This document shows positions 17,854-26,937 of a stretch of DNA of 64,000 nt, in pieces. The notes under the pieces were generated by a model. The model saw only the letters and a program-made list of their open reading frames with translations. It ran no database searches and was not told the origin of the DNA. Source of the stretch: Bacillus sp. BHET2 (GTDB lineage: Bacteria; Bacillota; Bacilli; Bacillales; Bacillaceae_B); NCBI RefSeq assembly GCF_005938125.1, contig NZ_VCQN01000004.1:62001-126000 (forward strand), read 5' to 3'. The position numbers and the translations under genes were made by a program. Positions within the stretch are counted from its first letter, which is position 1. The number at the start of each line of letters is the position of its first letter.

Positions 17854-18243
17854 TTGACAACGAAATTAGACGAAAAACAGTACGACTTGGTCAACCAATA
17901 CGTCGGAATGCTCGACACGATCGAAGAAGCACTGAAGTATGTGGAAGCAAGCTTCACTGCTTCAAGTAAAACAGAAGGTGACACAGTTCTTTCAGATGTC
18001 TTCATGGCCATTGGACAGATTTCAGAAAGCAATCCATTGTTGAAAGAAATGTTTGATGGACGGGAAGACATTCAGAAAGTTATAACTGAATTTGATACAG
18101 TGACGAATCAAGCATTGAAACTTGATGGACAGTTAGACAACAATGCAGTCAGACAAAGTATCGTCCAGGAAAAACTGTCGCCAGCTTTTTCTGCATGGAA
18201 AACAACGATTGAAATCGAACTAAATCCTTATCTGACACATTAA
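17854..18243 (+). CDS. Conserved-looking hypothetical protein ending the fliDST operon
   Basis: A 129-residue acidic, mostly helical protein starting MTTKLDEKQYDLVNQYVGML. I recognise no domain. It begins with TTG behind AGGTGA, 8 nt after fliT, and is followed at once by a terminator, so it belongs to the flagellar operon. A second chaperone or filament-related role is conceivable but unproven. Confidence 0.7.
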   Translation: MTTKLDEKQYDLVNQYVGMLDTIEEALKYVEASFTASSKTEGDTVLSDVFMAIGQISESNPLLKEMFDGREDIQKVITEFDTVTNQALKLDGQLDNNAVRQSIVQEKLSPAFSAWKTTIEIELNPYLTH

Positions 18244-18267
18244 GCCTCGAATCTCCGAGGCTTTTTT
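18244..18267 (+). terminator. Terminator of the flaG-fliDST operon
   Basis: GCCTCG, AATCT loop, CGAGGC and TTTTTT. Confidence 0.88.
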
Positions 18268-18285
18268 CTTTTCCAAATCCTCTCA

Positions 18286-18294
18286 TGCTATAAT
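18286..18294 (+). promoter_or_regulatory. Extended -10 promoter of the YjbR-like gene
   Basis: TGCTATAAT, a perfect -10 with TGn extension, lies between the flagellar terminator and the MmcQ/YjbR-like start. Confidence 0.55.
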
Positions 18295-18321
18295 AATAGA
18301 AAAATGCTGGAGGAAGCCGGT

Positions 18322-18654
18322 ATGAAAACTAGTGTAATAGATGAGATTAGAAGATTCTCCCTAAGCTACCCGGAGGTTCATGAGCATATTGACGGATTCG
18401 GACACATTTCTTTCCGTGTGAAGGACAAACCATTTGTCATAATAGGAGAGACCTTATCGATTAAAACGCTCCCTGCTACTCAGGAAATCCTGCTCGAACA
18501 GTCAGGCTATATCAAAGCACCATACATAGGAAGACATGGATGGGTGCTGGTAGAGATAGAGGAAGTCGGTTGGCAAACCATTGAAGGATTGATTCGTGAG
18601 GGTTATTTGATTGTGGCTCCAAAGAGACTAATCAATCACGTTCGAAATGGATAA
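18322..18654 (+). CDS. MmcQ/YjbR family protein
   Basis: A 110-residue protein with the YjbR fold pattern: SLSYPEVHEHIDGFGHISFRVKDKPFVIIG, PYIGRHGWVLVEI and a C-terminal LIREGYLIVAPKRL. Family members have a CyaY-like fold and are often annotated as DNA-binding, but function is unclear. GGAGGA at 18309-18314 fits the ATG at 18322 better than the in-frame ATG at 18304. It is followed after 6 nt by an ABC-2 permease gene. Confidence 0.85.
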   Translation: MKTSVIDEIRRFSLSYPEVHEHIDGFGHISFRVKDKPFVIIGETLSIKTLPATQEILLEQSGYIKAPYIGRHGWVLVEIEEVGWQTIEGLIREGYLIVAPKRLINHVRNG

Positions 18655-18660
18655 AGAAAC

Positions 18661-19416
18661 ATGATGAATTTAATCACCAATGAACTCATAAAAAAAACCT
18701 CCCGCTCGCGTATGTGGATTTGCATGGGCATCATCGTGCTCATCGATACCATAGCATCGCTTTTTATCTATATGCTGTTTGACGGCATCCAATTTTCATT
18801 CTGGGAGTATATGCGGATCAGTTCTAACCTCCTGGTTGTCATTCAAGTCTTCTGTATGATTATTGCAGGGGATATTGTTTCAAGTGAATTCTCAAGCGGC
18901 ACTATAAAACTTCTGCTCATTCGACCCGTTAATCGTATGAAGATTTTACTATCCAAATACCTAACTGTTTTAGTTATTGCAATTATTTTAACAGCATACC
19001 ATTTTATATTTTCTGCTCTACTTGGTTCACTTTGGTTTTATGATAGTTTCTTTGACCTGAACGTGAACTTTTTTATTGTGGCTGGTGCTTATGTGCTGAG
19101 GTTTTTGGAATTGATTGTGATTTGCTCAATCGCCTTTACCTTTTCTGTCTTGACGAGAAGCAGTTCGTTTGCGATTGGTGCCACCATCTTTCTGACCTTT
19201 TCTGCCGGGGCGTTTTTGATCCTCATGAACGAGCGGGGCTTGGAGTGGGGGAAATATCTGTTGTTGGCAAATACCGATTTGCAGCAGTATTTCTTTGGAA
19301 GTCCACCGTTTGATGGGATGACGTTTTGGTTTTCGGTTGGGGTGATTGTGGTGTATTTGGTTGGGTTCGGTGGAGTGGCTGGGTGGATTTTTGTGAGGCG
19401 GGATGTGGATGTTTAG
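18661..19416 (+). CDS. ABC-2 type permease without a neighbouring ATPase
   Basis: A 251-residue membrane protein with six hydrophobic helices. The AGDIVSSEFSSGTIKLLLIRPVNRMKILLSKYL segment is the classic ABC-2 loop. These permeases need a separate ATPase subunit; none is encoded nearby, so it must use a distant partner or is an orphan. The ribosome-binding site is weak (GGATAAAG), suggesting coupling to the YjbR-like gene. Confidence 0.82.
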   Translation: MMNLITNELIKKTSRSRMWICMGIIVLIDTIASLFIYMLFDGIQFSFWEYMRISSNLLVVIQVFCMIIAGDIVSSEFSSGTIKLLLIRPVNRMKILLSKYLTVLVIAIILTAYHFIFSALLGSLWFYDSFFDLNVNFFIVAGAYVLRFLELIVICSIAFTFSVLTRSSSFAIGATIFLTFSAGAFLILMNERGLEWGKYLLLANTDLQQYFFGSPPFDGMTFWFSVGVIVVYLVGFGGVAGWIFVRRDVDV

Positions 19417-19418
19417 TG

Positions 19419-19449
19419 GATCTGTTCTTTATGAGGACAGGTCTTTTTC
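19419..19449 (+). terminator. Probable terminator after the ABC permease
   Basis: GGATCTGTTC and GAGGACAGGTC form an imperfect hairpin before a run of T. It is next to the RAYT-associated repeats. Confidence 0.5.
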
Positions 19450-19450
19450 G

Positions 19451-19566
19451 TTTGCCTGTTAAATTTACTGGTTTAATTGCCTGTTGATTATTGGAGAGTT
19501 TTTAACAGGCAAACGAACAGAAAAATTCGTCTGTTAAATTTTAGAGTGTTTTCAACAGACAAACTC
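19451..19566. repeat. REP-like repeat cluster upstream of the RAYT gene
   Basis: Five copies or variants of TTTGCCTGTTAAAT: 19451-19464 and 19475-19488 in one orientation, TTAACAGGCAAA at 19504-19515 inverted, then diverged GTCTGTTAAATTTT (19531-19544) and TTTTCAACAGACAAAC (19551-19566). The facing pairs can form long hairpins. The same word recurs on the other side of the transposase gene. Confidence 0.8.
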
Positions 19567-19633
19567 CTCGATAAGCAGGAATTTGGCATAAATATGTCGA
19601 AGATTGAAAGACCAAAATAGAAAGGATGATAAC

Positions 19634-20179
19634 ATGGCCAATAAAAGAGAATGGTCTCCTGGGTACATTTATCATATTACCGCAAGAGGAAACCGGAGAT
19701 ATACCATTTTTCGCAATAAAGACGATCGTCTTAAGTATTTAGAGATTGTAGAAAATGCAAAAGAAAAATTCCCCTTTATTCTTCACTCCTATTGCCTCAT
19801 GACCAACCACGTCCACCTCCTGATAGAAACCATCAATGATCCTCCAGGCAAGGTTATTCAATACATCCACTACCGGTATGCGCGATATTTTAATAAGAGA
19901 AATGGATTTGAAGGACATCTCTTTCAGGGACGTTATAAATCGGTGATCATTCGGAATAACAAGCAGCTGATAGACACAAGTTGCTATATTCACTTAAATC
20001 CTGTAAGAGCTGGTATTGCAACTGAAGGAGAGAATTATCAATGGTCGAGTTATCGTTCCTTTATTACAAATAGAGCGAATAAACATGTTGAGACAAAAAA
20101 GATCCTCTCATTTATGAATGGTGGTTCGAAAAATCATTATAAGTTTTATGTGGAAATTAGGTTAAAGCAATTTAATTAG
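19634..20179 (+). CDS. REP-associated tyrosine transposase (RAYT), Y1_Tnp/TnpA_REP family
   Basis: A 181-residue HUH single-strand nuclease. It has SPGYIYHITARGNRRYTIF at the N-terminus, the HUH motif MTNHVHLLIE with His59 and His61, GHLFQGRYKS with candidate catalytic Tyr101, and the HLNPVRAG and WSSYRS signatures. AAAGGA at 19621-19626 supports ATG 19634; the frame extends back to 19604. RAYTs are domesticated relatives of IS200/IS605 transposases that mobilise short palindromic repeats. Palindromic TTTGCCTGTTAAAT units flank it on both sides, as expected for its substrate. Confidence 0.93.
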   Translation: MANKREWSPGYIYHITARGNRRYTIFRNKDDRLKYLEIVENAKEKFPFILHSYCLMTNHVHLLIETINDPPGKVIQYIHYRYARYFNKRNGFEGHLFQGRYKSVIIRNNKQLIDTSCYIHLNPVRAGIATEGENYQWSSYRSFITNRANKHVETKKILSFMNGGSKNHYKFYVEIRLKQFN

Positions 20180-20195
20180 TGATGAAACGAAATGC

Positions 20196-20233
20196 CCTGC
20201 TGAATTTGAATGATTTTTCAGCAGGTGTTTTTT
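20196..20233 (+). terminator. Terminator after the RAYT gene
   Basis: CCTGCTGAA and TTCAGCAGG form a 9-bp stem, followed by a T-run. Confidence 0.75.
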
Positions 20234-20241
20234 TGTTTTGA

Positions 20242-20404
20242 TTTACCTGTTGAATACACATTAGAATTTACCTGTTAAATAATATTGAAAGTTTGACAGT
20301 TGAAATTCTTAGTTTATTTAACAGGCAAACTTGTTGCGATAATTAACAGGCAAAAAACGTACCAGATTAAACTGACAAAACTCCAGCTATATTTAACAGG
20401 CAAA
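20242..20404. repeat. REP-like repeat cluster downstream of the RAYT gene
   Basis: Two copies of TTTACCTGTTRAAT (20242-20255, 20267-20280) face three inverted copies of TTAACAGGCAAA (about 20319-20329, 20343-20353, 20393-20404). A diverged GACAGTTGAAAT also occurs at about 20295. The array mirrors the upstream cluster. The rest of the gap up to about 20600 shows nothing recognisable. Confidence 0.8.
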
Positions 20405-20605
20405 ACCCAAAACCTCCTTCCCCAAGCCTCCAAATTCCCACCGTTTAATCTCCACAAAAAGTGAGAAAATAATACTATAGAGTGAATGGTCCATCTTACA
20501 TACCAACCTAAATCACCTCACTCTATTATTCTCCAACCCCTCACCCACCAACAACTTCGACACCACATTACAACCTTTACGAAAAATTGACAAAAAATTT
20601 AGAAT

Positions 20606-20631
20606 GTTTAAGAAGGAATAATTGAGGGAAT
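20606..20631 (+). promoter_or_regulatory. Sigma-B-like promoter of hpf
   Basis: GTTTAA (20606-20611), 14-nt spacer and GGGAAT (20626-20631) closely match the sigma-B consensus GTTTAA-N12-15-GGGTAT. B. subtilis yvyD (hpf) is known to be stress-induced through sigma-B. Confidence 0.7.
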
Positions 20632-20676
20632 AGAGAATATATAAACATAGCTTTATTTTTAAAAGGAGGAGTTTAC

Positions 20677-21255
20677 ATGTTGAACTACAACATTCGAGGC
20701 GAGAACATTGAGGTAACTCCAGCGATTCGCGAACACGTGGAGAAGAAGATTGGAAAGTTAGATCGTTACTTTAATGAAACTCCTGATGCAAATGTACATG
20801 TTAATTTAAAAGTGTATCCTGATAAAAATACGAAAACTGAAGTGACTATTCCAATGCCGCATTTAGTGCTTCGTGCAGAGGAACGCAACACGGATATGTA
20901 TGCGGCCATTGATCTAATAGTAGATAAATTGGAGCGTCAAATTCGCAAACATAAGACCAGAGTGAACCGTAAGATGCGTGAAAAGGGAAGCCCGAAGGAG
21001 TTCTTCGCGGCTCAGGAAGACTTGAATCATGTTTCTCCAAATGGTGCAGCTGCCGTTGAGCTGGAGGACGAGGACGATACAGAAGTAGTAAGAACGAAGC
21101 AGTTCAATCTTAAACCGATGGACAGCGAAGAAGCGATCCTGCAAATGAATATGCTGGGTCACACATTCTTCATCTTCACAGACGCAGAGACAAACGCAAC
21201 GAACATTGTTTATAAGCGTCGTGACGGCAAGTATGGCTTAATTGAAACAAACTAA
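20677..21255 (+). CDS. hpf: Long-form ribosome hibernation promoting factor
   Basis: A 192-residue protein. The N-terminal S30AE domain ([32 protein letters not shown]) binds the decoding centre. After a linker, the C-terminal domain ([32 protein letters not shown]) dimerises to make inactive 100S ribosomes. In B. subtilis it is YvyD, located between fliT and secA as here. It has a strong AAAGGAGGAG ribosome-binding site and a sigma-B-like promoter. Confidence 0.95.
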   Translation: MLNYNIRGENIEVTPAIREHVEKKIGKLDRYFNETPDANVHVNLKVYPDKNTKTEVTIPMPHLVLRAEERNTDMYAAIDLIVDKLERQIRKHKTRVNRKMREKGSPKEFFAAQEDLNHVSPNGAAAVELEDEDDTEVVRTKQFNLKPMDSEEAILQMNMLGHTFFIFTDAETNATNIVYKRRDGKYGLIETN

Positions 21256-21269
21256 TCTGATAAACCAAG

Positions 21270-21305
21270 AAATCCTGCGGTCACTTCGACTGCAGGATTT
21301 TTGAT
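21270..21305 (+). terminator. Terminator of hpf
   Basis: AAATCCTGC ... GCAGGATTTTT with an inner GTC/GAC extension and a T-tail. Confidence 0.85.
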
Positions 21306-21340
21306 TTTTAAAGGAGGTTTTCCTCATTTTTAGTAGAAGA

Positions 21341-21557
21341 TTGAAGATAGACAAAAGGGAAGCTTACACTACACCCTCGAGAAACGCTTATGAACTGGCA
21401 GAAAACGAAAACGGCTCCAACGTACACTGGTATGGTCTGCATCCAGTGCCAGGGATATGGCGGCGGGCAAATTTATTTCGATGAAGTCTTAATTCGTAAA
21501 GATGGGTTATTTCTAGTAGAAGAACTAAAAGGATTAAATCCTGAAGCTTTACTTTAA
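21341..21557 (+). pseudogene. Frameshifted C-terminal remnant of an M29-type aminopeptidase
   Basis: One frame reads [20 protein letters not shown] then SNVHW. It continues out of register (around 21415-21430) as [39 protein letters not shown] and EALL to TAA at 21555-21557. Together these look like the last ~70 residues of an AmpS/leucyl-type metallo-aminopeptidase (…HxDMVxIQ…YGGGEIYFDDVLIRKDG…GLNPE…). At least one frameshift lies in between, and the rest of the ~370-400 residue protein is absent. The family call is from memory of the C-terminal motif. The remnant lies between hpf and the DUF1028 gene. Confidence 0.6.
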
Positions 21558-21571
21558 AGGAGGACTTCACC

Positions 21572-22408
21572 ATGACGTATTCCATTGTAGGCTATGACCC
21601 GGAAGAGAAAGAATGGGGGATTGCTGTCCAATCCAAATTCCTCGGCGTTGGATCGGTTGTACCTTTTGCCAAAGCGGGAGCGGGAGCAGTAGCGACACAG
21701 TCTTATGCGAACACCTCCTACGGGCCACATGCACTCCAATTGATGGAAGAAGGCAAGACTGCTGAAGAGGCGCTGGACATCATCGTAAGAGATGATCCTG
21801 AGCATACATTACGCCAGGTTGGGCTGATTGATGCTTGTGGAAATTCAGCCACATTTACAGGTGAAGGCTGTTATGACTGGGCTGGTGGGCAAACAGGAAA
21901 ACACTTTGCTGCTCAAGGAAATATTTTAGTAGATCAGAATACGGTGAAGGCGATGGCGGAAACCTTTGAGTCTGCAACAGGAACGCTTGCAGAGAGATTA
22001 TTACTGGCCCTTGATGCCGGTCAGGAAGCAGGTGGCGATTCTCGTGGTATGCAATCCGCAGCCCTTCTAGTCGTGAAAGAAAAAGGTGGATACGGCGGGT
22101 TCAACGATCGGTATGTTGACCTGAGGGTAGACGACCACGCTTCTCCTATCAAGGAATTGAAGCGAATCTATCATCTCCACCGGTTATACTTCAAAGAATC
22201 AGATGCTGGTAGAGTTGTATTATTGGAGGGGGAAATTCACGATGAGGTGGAACGTGAACTTGCCCGTCTTGGCTACGGGAAAGAGAAGCAATCGCTCTAT
22301 CAAAATTTGAAAGACTATCTCCATACGGAGAACTTTGAAATGCGTGAGAAGGATGAGAATTATATTGATCTGGACGTGCTGGATTATATGAAAAATCAAG
22401 GGAAATAG
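21572..22408 (+). CDS. DUF1028 (Ntn-hydrolase-like) protein
   Basis: A 278-residue protein. The N-terminus MTYSIVGYDPEEKEWGIAVQSK, GVGSVVPFAKAGAGAVATQ and GPHALQLMEEGKTAEEAL, then AGGDSRGMQSAALLVV, are the DUF1028 signature. The family has an Ntn-hydrolase-like fold, and some members are near amino-peptidases, which is interesting given the aminopeptidase remnant directly upstream. Substrate unknown. ATG after AAAGGAGGA. Confidence 0.9.
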   Translation: MTYSIVGYDPEEKEWGIAVQSKFLGVGSVVPFAKAGAGAVATQSYANTSYGPHALQLMEEGKTAEEALDIIVRDDPEHTLRQVGLIDACGNSATFTGEGCYDWAGGQTGKHFAAQGNILVDQNTVKAMAETFESATGTLAERLLLALDAGQEAGGDSRGMQSAALLVVKEKGGYGGFNDRYVDLRVDDHASPIKELKRIYHLHRLYFKESDAGRVVLLEGEIHDEVERELARLGYGKEKQSLYQNLKDYLHTENFEMREKDENYIDLDVLDYMKNQGK

Positions 22409-22416
22409 AGAAGGGG

Positions 22417-22449
22417 AGAACCAGTCGGAAATCGATTGGTTCTTTTTTC
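22417..22449 (+). terminator. Terminator of the DUF1028 gene
   Basis: AGAACCAGTCG, AAAT loop, CGATTGGTTCT and TTTTTT. Confidence 0.85.
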
Positions 22450-22537
22450 TTGTTCTAAAACAGTTTAATGAACGCTTGAAATGTTATATAATGAATGTTT
22501 GTGTACGGGACTCGAGAATTTGGAGGTAAATACAAAC

Positions 22538-23662
22538 ATGAGTACAGTCGGAAGAAATGAACCATGCCCATGTGGCAGTGGGAAAAAATATAAGAAATGC
22601 TGTGAAAAAGAAAATGTAGTGAATATAGATACATTGGTTACTCAAGAGCTGGATGTGCTTCAGGCACAGCTTTATGATTTCATCGCTACGGCCCAGTCTA
22701 CTGAGATCGAAGAATCCTATCATCACTACTTAGCGAAGATGGATTTAATGCAGGCTGATCCTGATATTTATGAAATGGCGTTTGTCAGCTGGTACGGAGC
22801 GACTCAAAAAGATGCTGACGGCGTTCGGTTGATTGACCGTTTTGTTGATAAGCAACTGAGCACGGTAACCCGTCCTCAGACAAAGGAAGTATTGGAATCG
22901 TGGAAGAATGTGCGGGTTACGGTTGGTACTGTTGAGAAGCTTGACGACAATACGCTACGTGTTGAGGAAGCAATCACGGAGGATAAGCTGGTTGTCACGG
23001 AGAAATTCGGTAAGTTGGATGAGAATAGCTTCTTCTTAGGATTACTACTGCCGAACGGTGAGAAGTATCTACCATTTGCTCAATACTTCATTTATCCTGC
23101 GATTGAGAAAGCCGCAATGGAATTAGTGAAGATCCGTTTTGAACAAGGTGAGTTTGAAAATCTGCATGAATACTTATCCGGTCAGTACCTTGAAATAGCC
23201 GACGTCGGATTTGTTCTTTATAGTGCTGAGAAGAAAAAGGCTGGAAAAGCAACAGCATCTAGTAATGAAACGGATGAAGCAGTCGCAGATTCAGCTGAAA
23301 AAGCGGAAGCAGGAACTGAAGGAATCGAAATCTGGAAGACGCCTGAATACGTTGAAGCGATCACCGCTCTTCAAAACTTCCTGACTGAAAAAGGGGAAGA
23401 CAAAAAAGAAAGTGATCTGCTCGTAGCCGTATTGGAAAAATACTTCTACACAGAACGCCCGACGATCCGTAATCCGAAAATCTACTCAGGAGCAATGGTG
23501 GACATGGCGAAAAACATCGACGAAATCAGTATCCGCCACGTTCAAAAAGAACTGGCCGAGCACTTCGATGTCTCTGCCAACAGCATCTCAAGACGAAGCA
23601 AACAAATCTGGGAAAGCTACCAGGACACCGTTCAAGAACTACTCAAGAAAACAAAAGCCTAA
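22538..23662 (+). CDS. SEC-C metal-binding motif protein
   Basis: A 374-residue protein beginning with a SEC-C zinc motif ([20 protein letters not shown]), the same motif that ends SecA in this window. The middle is helical. A low-complexity linker (AGKATASSNETDEAVADSAE) leads to a C-terminal region with a helix-turn-helix-like stretch, LAEHFDVSANSISRRSKQIW. TGGAGGT fits ATG 22538, not the upstream ATG at 22481. The function is not established. It lies upstream of secA, but in its own unit with a terminator. Confidence 0.8.
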   Translation: MSTVGRNEPCPCGSGKKYKKCCEKENVVNIDTLVTQELDVLQAQLYDFIATAQSTEIEESYHHYLAKMDLMQADPDIYEMAFVSWYGATQKDADGVRLIDRFVDKQLSTVTRPQTKEVLESWKNVRVTVGTVEKLDDNTLRVEEAITEDKLVVTEKFGKLDENSFFLGLLLPNGEKYLPFAQYFIYPAIEKAAMELVKIRFEQGEFENLHEYLSGQYLEIADVGFVLYSAEKKKAGKATASSNETDEAVADSAEKAEAGTEGIEIWKTPEYVEAITALQNFLTEKGEDKKESDLLVAVLEKYFYTERPTIRNPKIYSGAMVDMAKNIDEISIRHVQKELAEHFDVSANSISRRSKQIWESYQDTVQELLKKTKA

Positions 23663-23683
23663 CAACCCAATCTACACAACACC

Positions 23684-23713
23684 AAAAAGTCGTCTGCATA
23701 GACGGCTTTTTTT
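23684..23713 (+). terminator. Terminator of the SEC-C gene
   Basis: AGTCGTCT, GCAT loop, AGACGGCT and TTTTTTT. Confidence 0.85.
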
Positions 23714-23714
23714 T

Positions 23715-23813
23715 GAGGGACGGACCTCCCTTTTCATGACCTATTAAGGAATAAAGCTTGATATGAAAGCATTCTTTTCTAGAATGGACTGCAATTGGGA
23801 GGTCCGTCCCTCC
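23715..23813. repeat. GAGGGACGGACCTC element with terminal inverted repeats
   Basis: GAGGGACGGACCTCCC at 23715-23730 faces GGGAGGTCCGTCCCTCC at 23797-23813, bracketing ~65 bp of noncoding DNA. The 14-bp word also occurs at 28088, 28251, 28505, 29477 and 34685. It is a dispersed palindromic repeat, not a gene. Confidence 0.8.
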
Positions 23814-24071
23814 ACCAAGCTCTCCACAAATCCCTCCTCCAAAGCCTCCAGTTGTAACCAATATGGGATAGTGGTAAGATTGGAAAGGAATATATCGTGT
23901 TTTGGTGGGAGGATATTGGGCTTTTGTAGCGAATTTTTATGTAGAGTGATTGGAAGCTGAATTCCGTGCGTTTACATGGATTTCACATATTTCTCATCCA
24001 AATTTCATTTTCTTTCGTTATACTAGTGACGTTTGGCTCTCATTTAAACACAGATAAAGGAGCGTTTATAC
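23814..24071. other. Intergenic region before secA
   Basis: No gene is seen. It ends with AAAGGAGCG, the secA ribosome-binding site. TTATACT near 24018 may be a -10, but no matching -35 was found. Confidence 0.4.
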
Positions 24072-26582
24072 ATGCTTGGTCTATTAAATAAAGTATTTGA
24101 TGCGAATAAAAGAGAATTAAAGAGGCTGGAAAAACTGGCTGATCAAATAGAAGAAATAGCTCCGGATATGGAGCGTCTGACGGACGACGAAATTCGGGTA
24201 AGAACAGAACGTTTCAAAGAGCGTTTTCAAAAGGGTGAAGACCTGGAAGATATGCTGGTTGAAGCATTTGCTGTTGTACGAGAAGCAGCTCGTCGCGTCC
24301 TTGGTTTATACCCATACCGCGTTCAGCTCATGGGTGGTGTTTCCCTGCACGGTGGGAATATCTCTGAAATGAAAACCGGTGAAGGGAAAACCCTGACGGC
24401 TACAATGCCGGTTTATTTGAACGCGATCACTGGAAAAGGCGTTCACGTTATCACTGTCAATGATTATTTGGCAAGTCGTGATGCGGAGGAAATGGGTAAA
24501 TTATATAATTTCCTTGGATTAACTGTAGGACTCAACCTTAACTCCATGTCTAAAGATGAAAAACGGGAAGCCTACAAAGCGGATATCACATATGGTACAA
24601 ATAATGAATTCGGTTTTGACTACCTACGAGACAATATGGTGCTCTACAAAGATCAAATGGTCCAGCGTGATCTTCACTTTGCCGTTATTGATGAAGTTGA
24701 CTCCATCTTAATTGATGAAGCACGTACACCACTTATCATATCAGGGAACGCACAGCGTACGCCTCAGCTCTATATCCAGGCGAATGCGGTTGTACGTACA
24801 CTGAATAAAGAAGATGACTACACATATGATGAAAAAACAAAAGGAGTTCAATTAACGGAGGACGGAATCAGCAAGGTAGAGAGAGCCTTCCATATTGAAA
24901 ACCTGTTTGATATTTCACATGTTACCCTTAATCATCACATCAATCAGGCATTGAAAGCGCATGTTAGTATGCATCGCGATGTTGATTACGTGGTTCAAGA
25001 AGGTGAAATCATCATCGTTGATTCCTTCACAGGTCGTCTGATGAAAGGTCGTCGTTACAGTGACGGACTTCACCAATCGATCGAGGCAAAAGAAGGTCTT
25101 GAAATTCAAAACGAAAGCATGACCATGGCGACGATTACGTTCCAGAACTACTTCCGTATGTATGAAAAGCTTTCCGGTATGACCGGTACAGCGAAAACGG
25201 AAGAAGAAGAGTTCCGTAATATTTACAATATGAATGTTGTGGTTATCCCGACGAATAAACCGATCGTCCGTGATGACCGTGCCGATTTAATTTACGCTTC
25301 CATTGAAGGGAAATTCAACGCTGTGGTGAACGATATTAAAGAACGATATGAAAAAGGTCAGCCTGTACTTGTCGGTACGGTTGCCGTTGAAACATCAGAG
25401 CTTATCTCTAAGCTTCTGACGAAAAAAGGCGTACGCCATAATGTCTTGAATGCAAAAAACCATGGACGTGAAGCGGACATCATTTTAGAAGCAGGTCAAC
25501 CAGGTGCTGTAACGATTGCGACGAATATGGCCGGTCGTGGTACGGATATCAAGCTTGGTGAAGGCGTCATCGATCTTGGCGGTCTTGCCGTTATTGGTAC
25601 AGAGCGTCACGAGTCACGCCGTATCGATAATCAGCTCCGTGGACGTTCCGGACGTCAAGGGGATCCAGGTGTAACTCAGTTCTATCTTTCAATGGAGGAT
25701 GAATTGATGCGCAGGTTCGGCTCTGACAATATGAAGAGCATGATGGAACGCCTTGGAATGGACGATTCTCAGCCGATTCAAAGTAAAATGGTCAGCCGCG
25801 CGGTAGAGTCAGCTCAGAAACGAGTGGAAGGTAACAACTTCGACGCTCGTAAACAGCTTCTTCAATACGATGATGTCTTACGTCAACAACGTGAAATCAT
25901 CTATAAACAGCGTAATGAAGTCATCGACTCTGAAAACCTTCGTGAAATCGTTGAAGGCATGATCAAATCGACTATCGAGCGTCAGGTAGCAGCCCATACT
26001 TCAGAAGAAGAGATGGAAAACTGGAACCTTCAAGGCATCATTGATTACATCAATGCCAATCTTCTACCGGAAAACGATGTAACGGTCGATGATCTTCGTG
26101 GAAAAGAAGCAGATGAAATGCTAGATCTAATCTTTGAAGATGTACAGCATCGCTATAATGAAAAAGAAGAGCAGCTGACACCTGAACAAATGCGTGAGTT
26201 TGAAAAAGTCATTCTTCTTCGCGCTGTTGATACGAAGTGGATCGACCATATCGATGCTATGGATCAATTGCGACAAGGTATCCATCTTCGCGCATACGGT
26301 CAAAACGATCCTTTACGTGAATACCAGCATGAAGGATTCGCCATGTTCGAAAGCATGGTTCTGTCGATTGAAGAAGATGCAGCTAAATACGTCATGAAAG
26401 CTGAAATTCGTAATAACCTTGAACGCCAGGAAGTAGCCAAAGGCCAAGCGGTGAACCCGAAAGAAGAAGGAGAAAAAGCCAAGAAACAACCAATGCGCAA
26501 GCAAGAAGACGTCGGCCGCAACGACCCATGTCCATGCGGAAGCGGCAAAAAATACAAACACTGCCACGGCATAACTGGATAA
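24072..26582 (+). CDS. secA: Preprotein translocase ATPase SecA
   Basis: An 836-residue motor that pushes unfolded preproteins through Sec[23 protein letters not shown] at the N-terminus, Walker [15 protein letters not shown], the DEAD-type [33 protein letters not shown] and the C-terminal SEC-C zinc motif [18 protein letters not shown] are all present. Length is normal for Bacillus SecA. Followed by a hairpin and, after a repeat element, prfB, as in B. subtilis. Confidence 0.98.
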   Translation: MLGLLNKVFDANKRELKRLEKLADQIEEIAPDMERLTDDEIRVRTERFKERFQKGEDLEDMLVEAFAVVREAARRVLGLYPYRVQLMGGVSLHGGNISEMKTGEGKTLTATMPVYLNAITGKGVHVITVNDYLASRDAEEMGKLYNFLGLTVGLNLNSMSKDEKREAYKADITYGTNNEFGFDYLRDNMVLYKDQMVQRDLHFAVIDEVDSILIDEARTPLIISGNAQRTPQLYIQANAVVRTLNKEDDYTYDEKTKGVQLTEDGISKVERAFHIENLFDISHVTLNHHINQALKAHVSMHRDVDYVVQEGEIIIVDSFTGRLMKGRRYSDGLHQSIEAKEGLEIQNESMTMATITFQNYFRMYEKLSGMTGTAKTEEEEFRNIYNMNVVVIPTNKPIVRDDRADLIYASIEGKFNAVVNDIKERYEKGQPVLVGTVAVETSELISKLLTKKGVRHNVLNAKNHGREADIILEAGQPGAVTIATNMAGRGTDIKLGEGVIDLGGLAVIGTERHESRRIDNQLRGRSGRQGDPGVTQFYLSMEDELMRRFGSDNMKSMMERLGMDDSQPIQSKMVSRAVESAQKRVEGNNFDARKQLLQYDDVLRQQREIIYKQRNEVIDSENLREIVEGMIKSTIERQVAAHTSEEEMENWNLQGIIDYINANLLPENDVTVDDLRGKEADEMLDLIFEDVQHRYNEKEEQLTPEQMREFEKVILLRAVDTKWIDHIDAMDQLRQGIHLRAYGQNDPLREYQHEGFAMFESMVLSIEEDAAKYVMKAEIRNNLERQEVAKGQAVNPKEEGEKAKKQPMRKQEDVGRNDPCPCGSGKKYKHCHGITG

Positions 26583-26601
26583 ATAAAAGAAATGAGATGA
26601 T

Positions 26602-26645
26602 ACCTGGGACTTATTTTGCTAAAATTAGTCCCAGGTACTTTTCCG
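26602..26645 (+). terminator. Terminator of secA
   Basis: TACCTGGGACT ... AGTCCCAGGTA, with an extra AT pairing inside and TTTT behind. Confidence 0.75.
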
Positions 26646-26717
26646 TTTTTAAGGTAGCTGAAATAGATGGTATTAATAGTGGGTGATCTTGTAAGAAGGC
26701 CTTGTTAAAAGGCACAG

Positions 26718-26842
26718 TTGATTGGAGCGTAAGGTGCAAGACTCCTGCGGGAAAAGCGGGACAGGTGAGACCACACAGGGGCGCAGCCGAGGAGAATCAC
26801 CGCCCGCCCTGCGGAAAGCGAGCACCTGGAGCGCAAATCAAC
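26718..26842. repeat. ~125-nt dispersed structured element, copy 1
   Basis: It begins TTGATTGGAGCG, ends GGAGCGCAAATCAA, and shares long blocks with 43514-43640: GACTCCTGCGGGAA, GCGGGA, GAGACC, GAGGA and GAAAGCGAGCACCTG. The ends are complementary, so it folds into a closed structure. Similar GC-rich elements are scattered through Bacillaceae genomes and often carry spurious ORF calls. It lies between secA and prfB. Confidence 0.8.
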
Positions 26843-26937
26843 TACTACTGTCTAATAGAAACTCCAACCATCCTCTTTCAGGTATGATCCCAATAAAAAA
26901 ATTTGAACAACCCAAATAACTATAGAGGTGACCACAC

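Noticed and set aside
20242-20404. CRISPR-like array
   Set aside because: The repeats are short palindromic words in both orientations with unequal spacing, next to a RAYT gene and without cas genes.
26702-26919. Two short ORFs over the repeat element
   Set aside because: They lie in a dispersed noncoding element, and the codon order is not protein-like.
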